64,000 bases of DNA from Rhododendron vialii (lineage: Eukaryota; Streptophyta; Magnoliopsida; Ericales; Ericaceae), in assembly GCF_030253575.1 (NCBI RefSeq), contig NC_080557.1:43972501-44036500 (forward strand), read 5' to 3'. Position 1 is the first letter of the stretch. Each line of letters begins with the position of its first letter. Position numbers and translations under genes: made by a program. Positions 1 to 12,259 of this stretch are shown here, one piece after another. The notes under the pieces are model-generated. The model saw only the letters and a list, made by a program, of their open reading frames with translations, ran no database searches and was not told the DNA's origin.

Positions 1-1133
1 GTGAGCTTTTTAACAAGGTGGCCAAAGGAAAGCTAAAGGAGGACGTTGCTCGAAAGTACTTCCAACAGTTGATCGACGCGGTTGATTTCTGCCACAGTAG
101 GGGTGTCTATCACAGGGATTTGAAACCTGAGAATTTGCTGCTAGATGAGGATGAGAATCTCAAGGTTTCAGACTTTGGATTAAGTGCATTCGCAGAGTCA
201 AAGCGCCAAGATGGGCTTCTTCACACCACTTGTGGGACCCCCGCCTATGTCGCTCCTGAGGTGATTAACAGGAGAGGCTACGATGGGGCGAAAGCTGATA
301 TTTGGTCGTGTGGTGTGATCCTATTCGTTCTTTTGGCTGGTTATCTCCCATTTCAGGATTCAAACTTGATGGAGATGTATAGGAAGATTGGAAAATCAGA
401 ATATAAATGCCCCAATTTCTTTGCGCCAGAGGTACGGAAGCTATTGTCAAGGATGTTGGATCCAAATCCCCATAGCAGAATTTCCATTGCTAAAATCAAG
501 GAAAATCCTTGGTTCAAAAGGAAATTGAGCGCCAAAGAAACAAAAACAGATGCAGAAAGCACAGAGACAGCTTGTCTGAGTGCAGAATCAACTTCTGGAC
601 CCTCTGAGTCCAGTAGTAGTATGCAAGAACTACTGAATCCTGCAAACTTGAATGCTTTTGACATTATCTCATTTTCTTCCGGATTCGATCTTTCCGGCTT
701 GTTTGAGGATTCTCATCTAAAGAAAGAAGCAAGATTTACTTCAAGGAAACCTGCATCGGTCATCATATCCAAGCTAGAGGAAATTGCTAAGTGGTTGAAG
801 CTGAGGGTGAGGAAAGCGGATAAAGGGTTGTTGAAATTCGAGGGAGTGAAGGAAGGTAGAAAGGGGATCTTGTCCATCGATGCAGAGATATTTGAAATCA
901 CTCCATCTTTTCATCTGGTGGAGGTGAAGAAAGCTAACGGAGATACATTGGAATATAAGAAGCTTCTAGAAGATGGCATGAGACCTGCTCTAGAAGACAT
1001 TGTTTGGGCATGGCAAGGTGACCAGCAGCAACCACTGGAACTCCATCCGCCACCAGAACTGCCACCAGAGCAGCAGCCGCAAGCCCAACAACTACTAATA
1101 CATCAGCATAAGCTGCAGGATAAGTTACCTTAA
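1..1133 (+). CDS. CIPK11: CBL-interacting protein kinase, CIPK11-like (5' part cut by window edge)
   Basis: This is a serine/threonine kinase of the SnRK3/CIPK family, which acts with calcium-binding CBL proteins at membranes to control ion transport. The open frame runs from base 3 to the TAA at 1133 with no intron, so the gene belongs to the intron-poor CIPK clade. The N-lobe lies outside the window. Visible parts in order are the catalytic HRDLKPEN loop, the DFG motif, APE at the end of the activation loop, the rest of the C-lobe, the NAF/FISL motif ([12 protein letters not shown]) that binds CBL proteins, and the C-terminal regulatory/PPI region ([17 protein letters not shown]). It ends in a Gln/Pro-rich tail ([20 protein letters not shown]), which is unusual for the family. 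CIPK11/CIPK14 is the closest match from memory. A neighbouring SLX1/HIGLE gene supports CIPK11. The family call is firm and the exact ortholog is inferred. Confidence 0.93.
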   Translation, partial: ELFNKVAKGKLKEDVARKYFQQLIDAVDFCHSRGVYHRDLKPENLLLDEDENLKVSDFGLSAFAESKRQDGLLHTTCGTPAYVAPEVINRRGYDGAKADIWSCGVILFVLLAGYLPFQDSNLMEMYRKIGKSEYKCPNFFAPEVRKLLSRMLDPNPHSRISIAKIKENPWFKRKLSAKETKTDAESTETACLSAESTSGPSESSSSMQELLNPANLNAFDIISFSSGFDLSGLFEDSHLKKEARFTSRKPASVIISKLEEIAKWLKLRVRKADKGLLKFEGVKEGRKGILSIDAEIFEITPSFHLVEVKKANGDTLEYKKLLEDGMRPALEDIVWAWQGDQQQPLELHPPPELPPEQQPQAQQLLIHQHKLQDKLP

Positions 1134-2062
1134 TAATTATTCCTTGCGATTTTTCTATACTAGCTGAAGTTTGTATCATATCTTGCTTTTAGTTTGTATT
1201 ATATCTTTGTTTTTTTGGTTTGAATCATCTCTCTTCCAAAATAAACTTCTTGTTAATCCTGAAAGTTTTACGTTGTGTTTGCTTTCCACACATTATAATG
1301 TAATCAGCTGTGCCTTTTCTTTTGCTGTAATAGATTATGACCGGCTTTCAATGGCTTGCTTCCATTTCAAGTCAAGAGATAGATAAATAGACATATCCCA
1401 TTGCACTAATTGGGGCGTTCGTAATGATTGAGGGGGTCAAAGACCAAGAATTGAGTAGTTTATTCCAAGCATTCTTATTGCGACCAGATCCAATCTCCTT
1501 GTCCCTGTGGAAAGGAAAAAGAATTTCATGCTCTTCTTTTCGGTAAGGGAGGATTAGCAAAATCCTAGTGATTGCAACTTTCTCCAGAACTCAGGGATAA
1601 GCATGAAAAAAAAATGCTCGAATGAAATACGATCCCTGTCACCCCAGAATGAAGGGTGATCTCGTAGTTCTTGGTTTGATCCTCTGAAAAGTTTGAAAAA
1701 CACCCTACCTTTCAACCCTACTTGCCTAGTTCTAAGCTTCTGAGCTATCAGAGAAGGAAGTTGATGTTTGTTGGCGATTACACTCTCTGGTTACATTACT
1801 GAAAAGCCTTGACTTATGAAAATACACACCATAACCAGGCGTTCGTAATGCTAAGCGAATCGTATGCATGTCTGACAGTAAAATACTGTCCTGACTCAAA
1901 AAGACACTTAAATAATGAAGAAAATACTGGATTTCTGCTTCATCTTCTTTTCCCCTCTTGATTAAGCAATTAATGAAGAGATAAATACGTCATCAGGTAT
2001 ACCATATGCCGGCAATTATGTTATTAAGGACGTAAAAATCTCAAATTCGAGTAAAAACATAT
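1134..2062. other. 3' flank of CIPK and convergent intergenic spacer
   Basis: About the first 250 bases are T-rich and are probably the CIPK 3' UTR. The rest is unique AT-rich sequence in which I see no gene, RNA or repeat. Confidence 0.5.
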
Positions 2063-2065
2063 CTA

Positions 2066-2279
2066 TCTCTCCGTCTCAAAATGTTTGTCCGGTCCGCAAA
2101 ACGGAGTGTTAAAAATAATACAATTTTTGCAAGAAAAAATCAAAAATTTTTTAACAACTTACTAGATATCAATGAGTATTTTTAATTTGTGAAAAAAGTT
2201 TGAATTTTTTCTTGAAAAAATTGCATTATTTTTATCACTCTGTTTTGCGGACCGGACAATCATTTTGGGACGGAGGGAG
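2066..2279. mobile_element. Stowaway-type MITE (Tc1/mariner)
   Basis: Terminal inverted repeats of about 40 bp bracket an AT-rich centre. The left arm contains TCCGTCTCAAAATG and GTCCGGTCCGCAAAAC, and the right arm is its complement, ending in GGGACGGAGGGAG followed by TA. The CTCCCTCCGT terminus and TA target site are the Stowaway signature. The left TA is less clear than the right one. The element lies just past the stop codon of the HIGLE gene, possibly in or near its 3' UTR. Confidence 0.85.
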
Positions 2280-2318
2280 TAGCATCTAAGACTCTAAGAC
2301 TGAATAGGGATTAGGGCA

Positions 2319-2416
2319 TAGGTGCACAATTCACCAATGGGTAATATACCCATACATATTAACACTCAAATAAGTGTGGGAACCACACACACATTGGTGC
2401 AATCTGTGTGCAATTA
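2319..2416. repeat. Small inverted-repeat element (possible MITE)
   Basis: About 20 bp near the left end (GTGCACAATTCACCAATG) is complementary, with a few gaps, to the right end (ATTGGTGCAATCTGTGTGC). I could not assign a family or target duplication. Confidence 0.4.
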
Positions 2417-2511
2417 CATAAAACATTTATCTTTTATAGAACAGCAGCACTAGCCTCTGTTAATTCTCTTATTTCAGCAACCAAAGGTTGCATGTCCAAC
2501 AAATCCAAATT

Positions 2512-5500
2512 TCAAACAAAAATGGGTGATTTCGTTAAGTCAATTGTTTCAGGACCGACATCTGAAACTTTTCTCTTCTTCCTACCTAACCTAATTTTGT
2601 GCCCAGGGGTCGGGGATAACAAGTCTATGACATCAAGTTCACAAGGGAAAACTGAAGTCAAAATTGAAGGTTCGTCATAATCAACAGCTCTCACCAGCCG
2701 ATCAAGTTCTATCCCATTATTCTCTTCAATCAGTATAACCGTCTCTCTATTTTTGCTTCCTTCTGATTCACTAAACGAACTAGTGGTAACGGAAGATGAC
2801 TCGTGCACTGGAGCTGGAGCTGTAAAAAGTGGATGTGGTCTATCTCCTTCAGTTGAACCAAGCAAGCCTCCTGACTGTCTTCTGCCAATGGTTTCTTGTA
2901 TCCCTATGCCATTCTGGTTACAAGTAGTCTCTTCAATAGTCCTCCTCCAATCACCAAATTCTGCAACAGTCGATCCTTCACTTCCACATCCATTCTCGCT
3001 ACTCATAGTTTTGCACATTTCATCATCATGCCTTTCATCTTCATCTTCAAATTCTGCAACAGTCGATCCTTCGCTTCTAGATCCATTCTCACTACTCATA
3101 GTTTTGCACATTTCATCATCATGCCTTTCATCTTCATCTTCGAATATATTATTATGACCGGTTCCTGTATAGCAAGGAAGCTCATCCAAGGAACAAACTT
3201 GAACCCTCATGTGCTTTGGTAGGCTAGGGCAACCGGCAGAATGCTTTGTGTACTTTGTTGAGAAAAAGTTAACTGTAAGTTTCAGGCTAATCATAAACAG
3301 AAAAGAGGTCAGCGACAGAGCAACAAGTTAAAGTGAAACCATTTGTAATGAGAGAAATGTCTTACTTCTCCCAGGCCGGAAGGGTGAGCATTTTGTATCC
3401 AAGCCTGATCTTATTGGCTAGCCCAGTGAGGGATTTCAAAGTTGCAGCTGCCTCTCTCACGGCAAGTGACTCTCTTGGGTGCTGCCATGCCCATTCAAAC
3501 TGCAAAATTTTTAAATAAATAAATAAAAATAAAAATAAACTTATTCCTGCTCCATGCTTTAGTGTTTGGTTTATTGTAAAGACAGACAAAAGTCACAATA
3601 TGCTTTTACCACAGGGCTAGGATGACTTTAGCAGGCTTGTACTATATCATCATGTCCCTTCATTCCAAATGAAGGCTAACTTAATTTAATTGGACAGTTG
3701 AAATAAAATGCCTTAATTGCAGTCAAGACTGCAACAAGTTTCGGAAATGACATAGTTCTCAAAAACATATTTACATTTATCAAATCACCTAGACAATACC
3801 CATATGGATGGACAGAATCTTTAAGGAACCGGCTTTTTACAAGTACGAGATACCATTAACTAGGTGTAATTGACTAGAATAGCAAAATAGGTGTAAACAA
3901 ACTAGGAGGATTGTTATAACTACAAACCAAGCACTCCTGTAAAGACTAGGGCTCCGTTTGTTTCGATGTCAAATGTTTTACAATGTAAAATATTTTTCCA
4001 AAAAAACAAACTTCAAACTTTTATTTTCCAGTGTTTGGTTGGCACTTGAAATTTTTTCAGAAATCAACAAAATAGTGTAGAGAGAGAGAGAGAGGAGGGG
4101 GGTGCGGCTTAAACAATGGAGAGATCTAAAAATATTGGAATTGAATGTGGGTTAGAACTGACGATCGACGAAGCAATGAGAATTAAAGGTAGCGGGTTCA
4201 TTTCAAAAAATAACTTACGGAAGATTTAAGGGTAAGTCATTTTCATCCAATTGATGGAAAATATTTTACATGTAAAATATTTCTTTTCATTTTTTACACA
4301 ACCAAACACCGAAAAATAGGTAAAATATTTTACCGGAAAACATTTTACGCCCAAATAAATGGAGCCTAGAGTACAAATGAACAACAAATACACTACATCA
4401 TATAGTGTTTCATATACCGATAAATGAAGAACATGGCCACAATTTTTACAGATAATATGCATGGGCAGTCAGGAAAAAGGGAACCATAACTATCTCTTCT
4501 TTACATGCTATAGTTTTTGCTGACGCTGTGATGAGGGATGACCATTGAAAGGTGTGAATAGGCAATCACCGCCAACCTTCCAAAAGCATGGCTAAGGTTT
4601 GCCAGCAGATTAAGTATCATAGGGACTAACCATCATATGGGGCATAAGTTTACCAATAATGTCACTAAGTAGGTGAGGTCAATTAGAAGAGAAAAAGGGT
4701 CCCATGCTCCTCCCATCCAATCCATAGCAAAACAAACTTTTAAATTTTAATCTAGTCGCCTAATTTGGTGGAAAACAAACAGACATCTAGGATTTGAGTT
4801 CATCAGTGGGTAATCTCCATGCGACTTTCATTCCATATGATAAACCAGACCAACTCATAATAGCTACCAACAGACACAAACACTTTGTTCTCTTACAAGT
4901 TTTGAGAGAAAAAAAAAATTACCCTCTGCACGGTTCTCAATAAGTTTCTCTCTCTATCTATCTATATCCACTCATTACATCAAAAAAAATTCTCAAAACC
5001 AAACAAAGTGTTTCAAATGTATGAAAAGAACTACTTAAAAAATGGGTTGCCATAAAAAAATACCCAAAAGTTTCAGTTACATACTTGCAGCTGCAGAAGT
5101 GCAAGTTTCAAATACGAAGTCAAAGAGAAGGTCACTGATAATGTTACCTGAAGAGCAGATACATGGGTAGGGAAACCATAGATGCAGAAAACCATTTCCC
5201 AGGGACGCCTAGACTTGGTCCTTGATGCGCCACTCCCAATTTCCCCATTGTGCTGTCTAATTCTACGCCTTGGATTCACCGTAAATCTACCAAATTGGGA
5301 AAAATAAATCTATACAAGATATAAACACCATCCATTACGTTTAAGATTACAAGGTCCAAAGTCAACATGAACAATCAAGAAATTCCGTGGCCTATACGCC
5401 CAGTTTGAACGGCACAAATATTTCAAGGAAATAGTAATGTAGTTTAGGATCTTCATAATTCCTAAAGTTTCAAAAAGATTCAAATACGAACCCATCTTTC

Positions 5501-6205
5501 CATGAAGAAAGACAGGACGAATCCGATCTCCACCCTCCCTCATACTAAGATCCTAGCCTCAATTCATAATGAAGGAAAATGCTGATATCATTAATTTTCT
5601 TCAAAAGTTCTACGGACACGTACAAAAGTGCTCCCACGTGTGCAGGCTCCACATCTACCGCGTGACACCCATGTGGGTCGAATGGTTCTAAACACATCTG
5701 TCTCTCAATCTCTGCACTTCAGTCTGTTTCCCTATCATTACTCAATTTTCTTAAATAATATATTTCGTGAATAAGATTCCTTAGTTAATCCAAAGCTTCA
5801 GCCATTATTAACTCGGTATATTAATTCTAGTAATCGAAATTTCATTTTCCCCTCGAGATCAAACAGGCAGGGTAAAGGAAACCCAATCAAAAACATAAAC
5901 GTGCATACCTAATACACATGTTTTTCATATACGTACAGATGTGCAGAATTGAAGTTTATTGTCAATTGGAAAATGAGTTGAGTAGAGACGAACCCGATGT
6001 AGGTACGGCCTTTGTGCCTGGGGCTGAGGGAAGTGAGCAGGTAACAAGCAAAGAACCCTCCTTTTCCTTCTTTCGTTACACCTGTTTCGTCATCTTCCTT
6101 TCCCCGTCGTTCTTCACAAGAAATTAGGGTTTCTGAGATCGATGATCCCAACTTCTTTTTCTTCGCATCTTTGGAGATCGCTCGTCGCGAATTCCTTCTA
6201 CCCAT
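2512..6205 (-). CDS. HIGLE: SLX1/HIGLE-type GIY-YIG structure-specific endonuclease
   Basis: The gene has four exons: 6205-5994, 5286-5148, 3499-3366 and 3286-2512, giving 419 residues with all phases consistent. The GIY-YIG nuclease domain lies at about residues 50-135, with CYLL as the first beta strand, YIG at 69-71, the catalytic Arg region RRRIRQH at 77-83, and the metal-binding Glu in FEWAWQ at 119. SLX1 nucleases cut branched DNA. The Arabidopsis homolog At2g30350 (HIGLE), as I recall, is reported to partner HYL1/SERRATE. The C-terminal half is acidic and Ser-rich, and I cannot find the Cys/His spacing of the SLX1 RING finger. It contains a perfect-period 31-residue tandem duplication (plus strand 2956-3141). 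The intron at 3500-5147 holds a MITE. A GA repeat touches the start codon. The start is the first ATG of a frame that reaches the nuclease domain. Confidence 0.9.
2956..3141. repeat. 93-bp tandem duplication inside HIGLE exon 4
   Basis: Two neighbouring copies of a 93-bp unit encode the 31-residue block that begins [20 protein letters not shown]. The copies differ at only a few positions (SRSEGST against GCGSEGST). The period is a multiple of three, so the reading frame is kept. Confidence 0.9.
3949..4367. mobile_element. hAT-like MITE in HIGLE intron
   Basis: The left end GGGCTCCGTTTGTTT and the right end AAATAAATGGAGCC form terminal inverted repeats. Inside, matching arms are rich in AAAATATTTTAC blocks (TGTAAAATATTT on both sides). 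Target duplications are not clear; CTAG flanks both ends. It sits within the third-from-last intron space (3500-5147) of the HIGLE gene. The centre carries a short (GA)n run. Confidence 0.65.
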
Positions 6206-6227
6206 CTCTCTCTCTCTCTCTCTCTCT
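6206..6227. repeat. (CT)n microsatellite touching the HIGLE start codon
   Basis: In transcript sense this is about 11 GA dinucleotides ending directly at the ATG at 6205. It forms the last part of the 5' leader. Confidence 0.9.
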
Positions 6228-6812
6228 GTGGTCCGTGGTGATCTATTTTAATTTATCGGAGACAAATTCGACCGTTGTAGCAAAGCGTTAAAATAAGCGA
6301 CGGTGCAGATTTCAAGTCTACCGCATCTCGATACGGCTCCGGATTCCGTAATTTTAAAGAAAAAGAAAAAAAACACAAAGTGCAGGAAGTGGTTCCAACT
6401 TACTCGTACCTCAATTATTTTTTCTCTCATTCCGGTTAAAATGAGAACATCCATGCCGGAAATAAGAGATTCGCGAGAGATTTTTATTTTTGCAGACTAA
6501 CCCCTGGAGGTTGCATGGTTTTGAACTCATAATGAATTTTTAGCTCATCTATGTTGTGACTTGAGTCTCGACAAGATATATAAGTTTGCTACAGGTTAGG
6601 TCCAGCTTGAGAAATATTGTTTGAGGGTACCTAATTAGCTATTTAACAATGGTTTAGATGAAATTTTGGCACAAATTTGTCCTCCAAGTGTTCACATACT
6701 TTACCCTTTGTGTCAAGTTGGTTCATGTAGTTTTAATTGCAACAAAACTATGATGATTGTTCTTTGATTTTCATGAAAACAATCGAACAAATCCTTGTGC
6801 TTTTTCTATCTA
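6228..6812. other. HIGLE upstream region
   Basis: This is 5' leader and promoter sequence of the minus-strand HIGLE gene followed by AT-rich spacer. I see no clear TATA box and no further gene. Confidence 0.4.
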
Positions 6813-7057
6813 CTAGTGTTTGCCCGTGCCTACGGCACTACGCACTCACTCATGTAGTGCCATAGGTGCGGGCATTTTTGTAATATAAACAATGGATAAA
6901 AAGAACCAATGGCATTTTTGTAATATATTTGTAAGAGTGTGGGTGTTTTCTTAAGAGAGTTGGAGAGCACACATTAACCCTTGGATCAAATCAATCTCAA
7001 CCCTTGGATCAACTTGTTTTGTGTGAAGGCCCACACCCTTGTGTTTTATTAGGTAGA
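6813..7057 (-). mobile_element. Short non-autonomous Helitron
   Basis: Read on the minus strand, the element begins TCTACCTAATAAAACAC after an A and ends CACTAG before a T, as expected for Helitron insertion between A and T. Nine bases before the CTAG end is a hairpin, GTGCC-gta-GGCAC. There are no target duplications and no coding capacity. A second GTGCC-type inverted pair lies just inside. At about 245 bp it is a very small member. Confidence 0.75.
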
Positions 7058-7691
7058 TTTTAAACCCTTATCTCCAAAAGGAAATCAAATAGAATGTGAA
7101 ATTTTATTCATATTCAACAGGGGAAAAAAAAAGATAAAAATATTCCAATAACATGCAACAACTACTAAAAAACTCAAAAACTATAACCTAATAATTTTAT
7201 CAAAATAGTAAATTTTTCAAAACTGATAAAATAACAAATTTGATAAATCTACCAAATAATTTGTGAGATAAGTACATCAAAATTGATGAATTGTCAAGCT
7301 TAAAATGATGTATATGAAGGAATATGATGATAAAGTTATCCAAAATCCATACATGAGCAAGAGTGAAAAATTTATAAGGAACTCGTTAATTTATCAGAGC
7401 GAAGGCGGTGGATGAGAGAGAGAGAGAGGATGTTATGAGGTTAAAACTTTGAACTCAGAAATATTCCATGTGTATCAAATACTCCTTGTTAAAGCAACTC
7501 TTGTTAATGACATGGTGGCTAATTCTGTAATATGTTAGTATATAGTATGAACGAAGTTGGTGTTGCTCAGATTTTTTAAAAAACACGATTATATGAAATA
7601 TAATCTAAAAACACCTTTCTTTATTAATATTAAGGGCACTTTTGTTTTCTTAGACATAATTTTGATTAAATTGAAACTTTCTTTTATGATT
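7058..7691. other. AT-rich spacer
   Basis: There is low-complexity AT-rich sequence with one short (GA)n run near 7415. I see no gene. Confidence 0.5.
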
Positions 7692-7848
7692 CAAATTTAG
7701 GGAAATAATAATGTCAAAATTGTTTTTGTTGGTGCCAAAACTCTAGTGCATAAAAGTCTTGTATATTGCAAATGGTACAAGCCTTTTGTGCACTAGAGTT
7801 TTGACACCAACAAAAATGGTTTTGACATTATCATTTCCCCAAATTTAT
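7692..7848. mobile_element. Hairpin MITE of about 157 bp
   Basis: Nearly the whole element is an inverted repeat around a loop near 7770. The left arm has GGTGCCAAAACTCTAGTGCA and the right arm has TGCACTAGAGTTTTGACACC. The arms are about 70 bp with a few mismatches. The family is not assigned. Confidence 0.75.
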
Positions 7849-7984
7849 CCTATGTCTGCCTTCTAAATCAAGACCCCAATGCAGTTATCTCCATATACAA
7901 GGGTGTTGGATTGGATAGGGAGCCTGACCCTTATGGATTGGGCGTGGGCGTGGGCATGGGCGGAAATAAGTACGGCGAGGGTAG

Positions 7985-8215
7985 GGGTGCCAGAGAAATT
8001 TTTGGGTGCCAGGCGGGTACCACGTCCACCCACATACATGGTACCCGTCAGCAATTCCACTTTTGAACAGTCCGGTTTTGGGAGAGAGAGAGAAAGAGGA
8101 GATAGAGTGATCGCATTTGGACCGTTCAAAACACCTTTGGATGGTTGGGATGAGCTCATGGTATCGCCACATGGTACCAGCTTGGCAACTTCTCGGGGTG
8201 CCATGATGCCCCCAC
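7985..8215. mobile_element. Degenerate MITE related to the element at 63552
   Basis: Imperfect inverted ends (left GGGTGCCAGGCGGGTACCACG, in the sense of repeated GGTGCC/GGTACC blocks; right GGTACCAGCTTGGCAACTTC) enclose a GGACCGTTCAAAAC segment. The same order of motifs occurs in the better-preserved element near the right end of the window. A short GA run lies inside. Confidence 0.45.
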
Positions 8216-10484
8216 TTTGCTATTTGCACTACATGCAATAAAATGTTACTGCCAAAGATGTAATATGCTGGCTACTTGGCACTCTCCAAGTTTTGAACTC
8301 TAGAGGGCTCTAATTAACTAAATATACGCAAATCTTATACTGAATTATTCGTCCTACCTGTTAGGTTTGGCCAACTGGTTAGGTTTCCTAGTATAGTTTT
8401 TTAACCTTGCATTATACTGTATGTCTCATAGCTCAACTTAAAAAGTATAGCAACAATACCAAAATTTTATCTACAATTTGGGCACCCCAAAAATGAATTC
8501 TTGGTTCCTCCTCTGGGTATGGGGCAGAAATAACTTTGAGCGGGGTGGGATGGGGGGAGGAGAGGGAAGGGAAGACTGACGAGTTGCCATGCAAGACCTT
8601 ATATCCTCCACCCCACCATGAAAGTGAAAAGCTGAATTGTCAATATTCAGATTTCTCCCACATGTATGGAACCCCAAAATCCAATCTGTATAGCCAGGAA
8701 TCGAGCATAATGCATTTCCAGAACTAAGTAGTATGAGAAGTTTGAAGTTAAGATGGATGGATACCTTACAAATTCAACAAGTTTAGCAATAGCATAACCT
8801 AGGAAAAGTCCACTTTAGACATGAAATTTTAAGGGGCTAATCTGAAAACAGAATTTACATTCAGTCACTACAAAGATTCGAAGTCGATACCAAGAAAATG
8901 ACATTCCAACAATCACTTATTCAAGCAAAATTCTACACATTCAAACCATGTTTTAAGAACAATGCACCAATGACCTAATATAACTATTAGAACCCCGAAA
9001 AGACCAAGATAAAACCCAAGGGGCAACAAATGTAGCTGTAAGAACGAATGTGCCTTTTCGAAAGGAATAGCATCTGTATTTAAGCCACCACCAATGAACC
9101 TATACAGCTAAGTCCTGCAAATTCACAATTTACTATGTAGTAGATCAGTAGTCCAAGGGATTGTTTAACCAACCAACAATTAACCTACAGAGCTAAGTCC
9201 TACAAATTCACAGCATACTATATGTAGTAGACTAGTAGTCCAAGGGGTTTGTATAACCAAGCCAAGTGTTTCAAAGAGATAAGTTCATCTGTCATCTATC
9301 ATCCAATCAATCCAAGGGGTTTGTATAACCAAGCCAAGTGTTTCGCCATTCATTAAAATTCCTCTTGTACATTGTAGAAATTGTCATCACTACATTGATA
9401 GTTTACCTCTACCTCATCACGTGTGCCCACCCTCGACTTTGTTTGTGAAGGCTAAATGCATCAGGCCTTTTTGCACATTCATTGACCAATAACAAGAAGA
9501 AGGATCAGGACAGCGAGCACCAAACAAAAGTCTGAAGATTTCCTAACCAGTAAAATAAGTGGTGCTAACAAACAAAAGTCTTTTGTTGCAGTAGGTAAAC
9601 CTTCCTACCAGAACCTGGTTGCCCAACTAAACACAATCGTTTGAAGCTCCAACTACTCAAACCATCTCTCAAAATAACAGGCTCAGTATTCAGCAAACAA
9701 TAAATAAGTATTTCCTATCCACATTTCTATTGTCCAACATTCTATTAAAGACGCTCATGCAGCTTGTTATCCTCTCGTTCAAGAAGACAAAGTTCGAGAA
9801 GCGTTCATAAAATTAACAGGCGAAATGGTAAAGATATAGTCAGTAAGTCACTGATAGGACCTGATCATAATGCAAGCACACTTTCTTGCTTATGGAACAA
9901 GAAGAGAGGGGATGTTCAATTGTGCCAAACTGTGGTGCCCGAGAGTTTAGCTGGGAGAGAAACGCTACAACCTTCTCCTTCACAAGCCCATAACCACATT
10001 GTTACACAACAAAATCATTCAATCCATGCATAAAGATCAAGAAAGACAAACCAACCACAAAGATCAAAAGATAAAACTAGAAACACACGCATCAGCGCTA
10101 TTTTACTCCCCTTTCTCTCTCTCTCGACACAACAAAAACCCCCAAAACTTCGTTCAATCCCCTCCCCTTGGCCCTCACAACACGTGCAAGAAAGGGATTT
10201 CAAAGGACATATGCGAGCATACACAACATATAGACTATACTTCTGAAGATGTGTCTCTCAAATTCAAGTACAAACAAATACTAGTAACCAGAACCTTGAG
10301 TAAAATCATACTATCCACATTTCAAGAAAAGGCATACCTTCCACTAACGTAAATCTACAACAATTTCGGTTGCGTCATAGTTAAGTATAGGTGAAAATAA
10401 AACTAAACGTGTAAACTCGTGGGATTAGAATCAACAAACGCAGCAACAGAGAATAGATCAACAATAACAAGTGGGCCAAACGTA
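8216..10484. other. Spacer downstream of the small membrane protein gene
   Basis: The sequence is unique and AT-rich. Between 9096 and 9345 is a decayed local duplication: CAGCTAAGTCCTGCAAATTC recurs about 85 bp on, and CCAAGGGGTTTGTATAACCA occurs at about 9240 and 9314. Part of the right side may be 3' UTR of the minus-strand gene. I see no other gene. Confidence 0.5.
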
Positions 10485-10856
10485 TCAGTCGGAGCGCTCG
10501 GAAGGTGCAGGCGAAGCGGACACCAAATTCCTCCACAGGTAGCGACCACTGGCCATGTCCACGCAGGTCCAGAACCCCGCCTTCATTACCCCCAAAACCT
10601 GCAGTTTCATAAACAGAATCACAAAACTGAAAGAGAAAGGAAAAAAGAAACCCTAGATGTTAACGAAAAGGCGGGAAATTGGGACCTTGGAGGATCCATC
10701 GACGGAATCGGGTTTTGCGGAAGATTCGGGCTTAGCATTGATGGAATCTTCGGAGGGGTCTTGGAGGATTTGGGGCTGAGATTTAAGGTTTCTGAGGACG
10801 AAAAAGCCGGCGAGGGTGGCCGAGAGGAAGATGAGAATCAGTCTCAGCGGGCACAT
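10485..10856 (-). CDS. Small conserved one-pass membrane protein (methyltransferase-related family)
   Basis: There are two exons, 10856-10686 and 10598-10485, joined in phase 0 with good GT-AG signals and giving 94 residues. The N-terminus (MCPLRLILIFLSATLAGFFV) is a single hydrophobic segment of the signal-anchor type. A polar Ser/Pro linker follows, then the conserved plant block VMKAGFWTCVDMASGRYLW. I recall this family from plant annotations as a 'methyltransferase-related' or uncharacterised transmembrane protein. It has no methyltransferase motif that I can see, so the function is unknown. The second exon was too short to show as a long ORF and was found by its conserved block and acceptor. 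A (CT)n tract (transcript sense) lies 20 bases upstream of the ATG. Confidence 0.8.
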
Positions 10857-10873
10857 TTTTCTCTCTCTTCGTT

Positions 10874-10874
<1 letters not shown>

Positions 10875-10910
<36 letters not shown>
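10875..10910. repeat. (GA)n microsatellite in 5' leader
   Basis: About 18 GA dinucleotides lie just upstream of the small membrane protein start codon and read CT in the transcript. Confidence 0.9.
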
Positions 10911-10912
<2 letters not shown>

Positions 10913-12229
10913 AGGTTTTGATTGGAGAAAAGGATGAGTGAGAGTGGTTGGGTGGTTAGGAAATTGTCAACACGGTTTCCGGGTCTGGTGGGAAATTGGG
11001 AATGGAATAGTCTCTATCTATGGGGTGGACTATATATACTACATGTGATGAAAATGATTAACGCCGCCCCCACTAACGGATGTACAGTATTAATTAGTGG
11101 ACAATATAGGATTAATTAATTAATTACACTAGTGTTTATCTTAAGTGCAAGTTAGGATATTAATGGTCCTAATGTAGATATCCTTTTTAATCATTTTAAT
11201 TTCTCGTAAATCAACCACCCATCAAGGGTGAAAAAAAATGTCTAGAAAAAAAATTAAATGATGTGTGAATTACACATAGCACAATTTTTAAGACTATGAA
11301 ATCTATAGTTTAGAAGTCAGAAGATTGTGTTCCGATCAAGAGGAAAAACTAAGAACATAACAAAATACATTGCGTCTGTAACAAATCTCAAAGACATGTG
11401 AGTTGGAACTTGGACTATTTAGAGGCTGTGGGGAAGGTCAACGGACGTAACGTTTGACTAAGTTGACGATTTGACCACCCAATCCAAGTGGGACGCATAG
11501 AACTTTGCAAGGGAGGTGGTCCCGCGCAACCTCTACAAATATGTGGCACCGGGGGTGGCAACGCTACCCCTCGAGACTCACAGAGTCACAAACCTGATAT
11601 GTTGAGGTTTGTTCCCATAGACCCTCCAAAAAGGAGCTGTGGCCCGAGGAAGGTCGAGATTGGCATAGCCCAAAGATAATGGGCGATAACGCAAGAAGTC
11701 GAATGGCTAATATATTACCCGTACTTTCATGTTTGTACAGGTCTTAAGGCAGGACCTAAGAGGCCCTCTAAGGTTGGTAGCGGTATTGGCATGGCTAAAC
11801 TAGCCATGAACTTGTTTACAAGAAAAAGAAGGAAATCTAGTGATTTGGTGGCCGTAAAAGAAGGGTTACCATTTTCTCTAGGGATTTTTGGGCGGACCTC
11901 ATATCCACGATTTCTTCTCGAGTCTTGTCCTCCTTTTTCACCCTTCTAGATTACTCTTATTCATTTTTCATAATGATTAATCATTATTAACCTCAACGAT
12001 TCCTCCTACCTTTTCTTTTTTTTGTCCTTATTTGGTATTTACCCATTATTCTAAAAGTACGTTACGGTGGGTTAGATGACTTGGATTCCACAATCACAAT
12101 GATTCATGTAACCTACCTAAACATCATCCACCGGTTCCAGGTTTCATTGGTTGATAATGGAGATCGTGCGTACTTGTCCTACGTAGCTATCACTTTGAGA
12201 GTCAATGAAAATCTCTCACAATGACAATG
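10911..12229. other. Upstream spacer
   Basis: The first part is the promoter side of the small membrane protein gene, with TATATATAC near 11031. The segment 11440-11690 is richer in GC than its flanks but matches nothing I recognise. I see no gene. Confidence 0.4.
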
Positions 12230-12259
12230 CTTTGCATTTCATTTTCAAATCAGAAAACA

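Noticed and set aside
10419-10937. 172-codon plus-strand frame
   Set aside because: It is antisense to the small membrane protein exons and ends in GA-repeat codons; no family similarity.
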